NCBI GenBank assembly: GCA_031289865.1 | Contig: JAITOQ010000149.1 | Location: 1-6,617 of the forward strand | DNA from: Clostridiales bacterium | GTDB taxonomy: Bacteria; Bacillota; Clostridia; Christensenellales; JAISNN01 | Reading direction: 5' to 3' | DNA: 6,617 nt | In this document: in pieces, positions 5,935-6,617 of the stretch | How the letters are laid out: each line of letters begins with the position of its first letter | Numbering within the stretch: position 1 is the stretch's first letter | Translations under genes and position numbers: made by a program | Notes under the pieces: generated by a model | The model's database searches: none | The model's input: the letters and a program-made list of their open reading frames with translations, nothing else | Told to the model about the DNA's origin: nothing

Positions 5935-5990
5935 AGTGCTGTCCTCTTTTTATCCTTACTTTTCAACTCTCAACTTTCAATTTTCAACTT
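5927..5990 (-). repeat. Composite intergenic repeat, copy 2
   Basis: The elements of copy 1 recur in the same order. CCCTACAAA (from 5927) is followed by 19 bases after CCCTAC, then ATCCTTA (5952-5958). Next come four heptamers: TTTCAAC (5961-5967), TCTCAAC (5968-5974), TTTCAAT (5975-5981) and TTTCAAC (5982-5988), then TT. It begins 11 bases downstream of the stop of the DUF2156 gene, the same side and orientation relative to the upstream gene as copy 1 has to recD2. Confidence 0.7.
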
Positions 5991-6016
5991 AAAAGCAAGC
6001 GTCATTCTGCGCTTGC
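5991..6016 (-). terminator. Likely intrinsic terminator of the DUF2156 gene
   Basis: On the minus strand, GCAAGCG (complement of 6010-6016), an 8-base loop CAGAATGA, CGCTTGC (complement of 5995-6001), then TTTT. The stem is a perfect 7 bp with five G/C pairs. The stop codon lies in the loop and the left arm encodes the last residues. Most of the hairpin is formed by copy 2 of the TTCTTCGC repeat. Confidence 0.5.
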
Positions 6017-6022
6017 GAAGAA
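6001..6022 (-). repeat. TTCTTCGC...CAGAATGAC repeat, copy 2, fused to a coding end
   Basis: On the minus strand, TTCTTCGC, a 5-base centre AAGCG, then CAGAATGAC. The first 8 and last 9 bases match copy 1 at 5123-5146, and the centre is two bases shorter. Read in the gene frame it encodes the terminal FASAE residues and the TGA stop of the DUF2156 protein. Confidence 0.55.
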
Positions 6023-6617
6023 CACCCTATACTTCTCCTCTAATCTCACGGGAAAATACGATTCCTTTGCTTGTCTTAGCGCAAGATCGCCCGTATCCTC
6101 TTCTCTGTTGATTTCGCTGATTCCGTGCGTCTTTAGGATATCCGCGGCAAATTCCGCATTTATTGTTTGGTACGCGCCTTTGTACGAGGTATCGGCGCGC
6201 TCGGTATGAGTATAGAGCGTCTTACCGATCACCTCGCCTATGGTGAGCGCGGCGACGGCTTCACCGACGCGGAGTACACCGCCGATCAGACCGCCCAAAA
6301 GCGGAAATTTGAGCATGTCCTTTACCTTGCGGTTTTCGTGCGCAAGGGCTTCCTCCGCGTCGACTCCACGCGTTTTTTCCCAACGGACAAAAAAGTCAAA
6401 CGCGGCATCCGCGTTTGTTTCGTCCAACCGCTCGTAGCTGTAGTCGGGATAGAGCGTGCGGAATTGATTCGTCAAATTTCGCTTTTTGTTGTAGCGGTGA
6501 CCCGATAATGTCGCGAGTGCCTCCGCGTCATAGATATAGTCCGCCCACCCCTCTATCCTCTCCGCTATCGCGCCGAAAGTTTTGGTCAAAGCTTCCGCAG
6601 CGTCCCTTGAGACGGGG
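6002..6617 (-). CDS. DUF2156 / phosphatidylglycerol lysyltransferase C-terminal-domain protein, N-terminus cut by window edge
   Basis: 204 residues are visible and the frame stays open to the right edge, so the start lies outside. An internal TTG at 6589 could be mistaken for a start but lacks support. The family is usually about 290-300 residues, so roughly the first 95 are missing. Signature segments: DYIYDAEALATLSGHRYNKKRN, in the position of the family's DYxYxxExLATLSGxxxxKKRN motif; TIGEVIGKTLYTHTERAD; YKGAYQTINAEFA; and EINREEDTGDLALRQAKESY, matching the conserved INREED-x-G-x-xx-LRxAKxSY. This is the GNAT-like fold shared with the catalytic domain of MprF lysyltransferases. The visible part has no flippase helices, and stand-alone DUF2156 proteins of Clostridia have no settled substrate; aminoacyl or acyl transfer is inferred. 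The last residues (FFASAE) and stop come from an intergenic repeat, just after the normal family end (LEEKYR). Confidence 0.9.
   Translation of the reverse strand, partial: PVSRDAAEALTKTFGAIAERIEGWADYIYDAEALATLSGHRYNKKRNLTNQFRTLYPDYSYERLDETNADAAFDFFVRWEKTRGVDAEEALAHENRKVKDMLKFPLLGGLIGGVLRVGEAVAALTIGEVIGKTLYTHTERADTSYKGAYQTINAEFAADILKTHGISEINREEDTGDLALRQAKESYFPVRLEEKYRVFFASAE

Noticed and set aside
6167..6508. Plus-strand 113-codon frame opposite the DUF2156 gene.
   Set aside because: Antisense to conserved DUF2156 motifs, with no ribosome site or recognisable sequence.
6002..6589. TTG at 6587-6589 as the start of the DUF2156 gene.
   Set aside because: The frame is open beyond it to the window edge and the family's N-terminal region is missing, so the gene is simply cut by the edge.

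Overview
The window looks like chromosomal DNA from a Clostridia-type Bacillota. The support is a RecD2-type helicase, a two-module DUF1540 protein, a GCNQEWY/SGCG C39-like protein and a stand-alone DUF2156 protein, together with consensus Shine-Dalgarno sequences and TTGAAA/TATGAT-type promoters. An uncultured gut lineage is plausible but cannot be settled from this sequence. No phage, plasmid, transposase, CRISPR or toxin-antitoxin module is visible.

Layout. On the minus strand, reading right to left from about 4055, a strong promoter drives rplI (ribosomal protein L9), which is almost fused to recD2 (3 bases between stop and start). About 105 bases of repeat-rich spacer follow, then an MFS transporter ending at position 18. 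To the right, an AT-rich minus-strand gene for a small two-helix membrane protein (4111-4620) has its own promoter. It diverges from a plus-strand gene for a 102-residue cysteine-rich DUF1540 protein (4795-5103). That gene converges on a minus-strand C39-like cysteine-protease-fold protein (5183-5803). The right edge holds the C-terminal two thirds of a DUF2156 acyltransferase-like protein (6002 to the edge), whose start lies outside the window.

The genes do not form one evident pathway. rplI and recD2 should be co-transcribed, perhaps with the transporter; the others look like separate units. I see no new multi-gene system. The most distinctive content is intergenic. A composite repeat (CCCTAC end, spacer, ATCCTTA, then a TTTCAAC heptamer array) occurs twice. 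A TTCTTCGC...CAGAATGAC repeat occurs twice in opposite orientation. Two further palindromes are present. One copy of each repeat family supplies the stop codon of the adjacent minus-strand gene (recD2 and the DUF2156 gene), and in the latter case the repeat also forms most of a likely intrinsic terminator.
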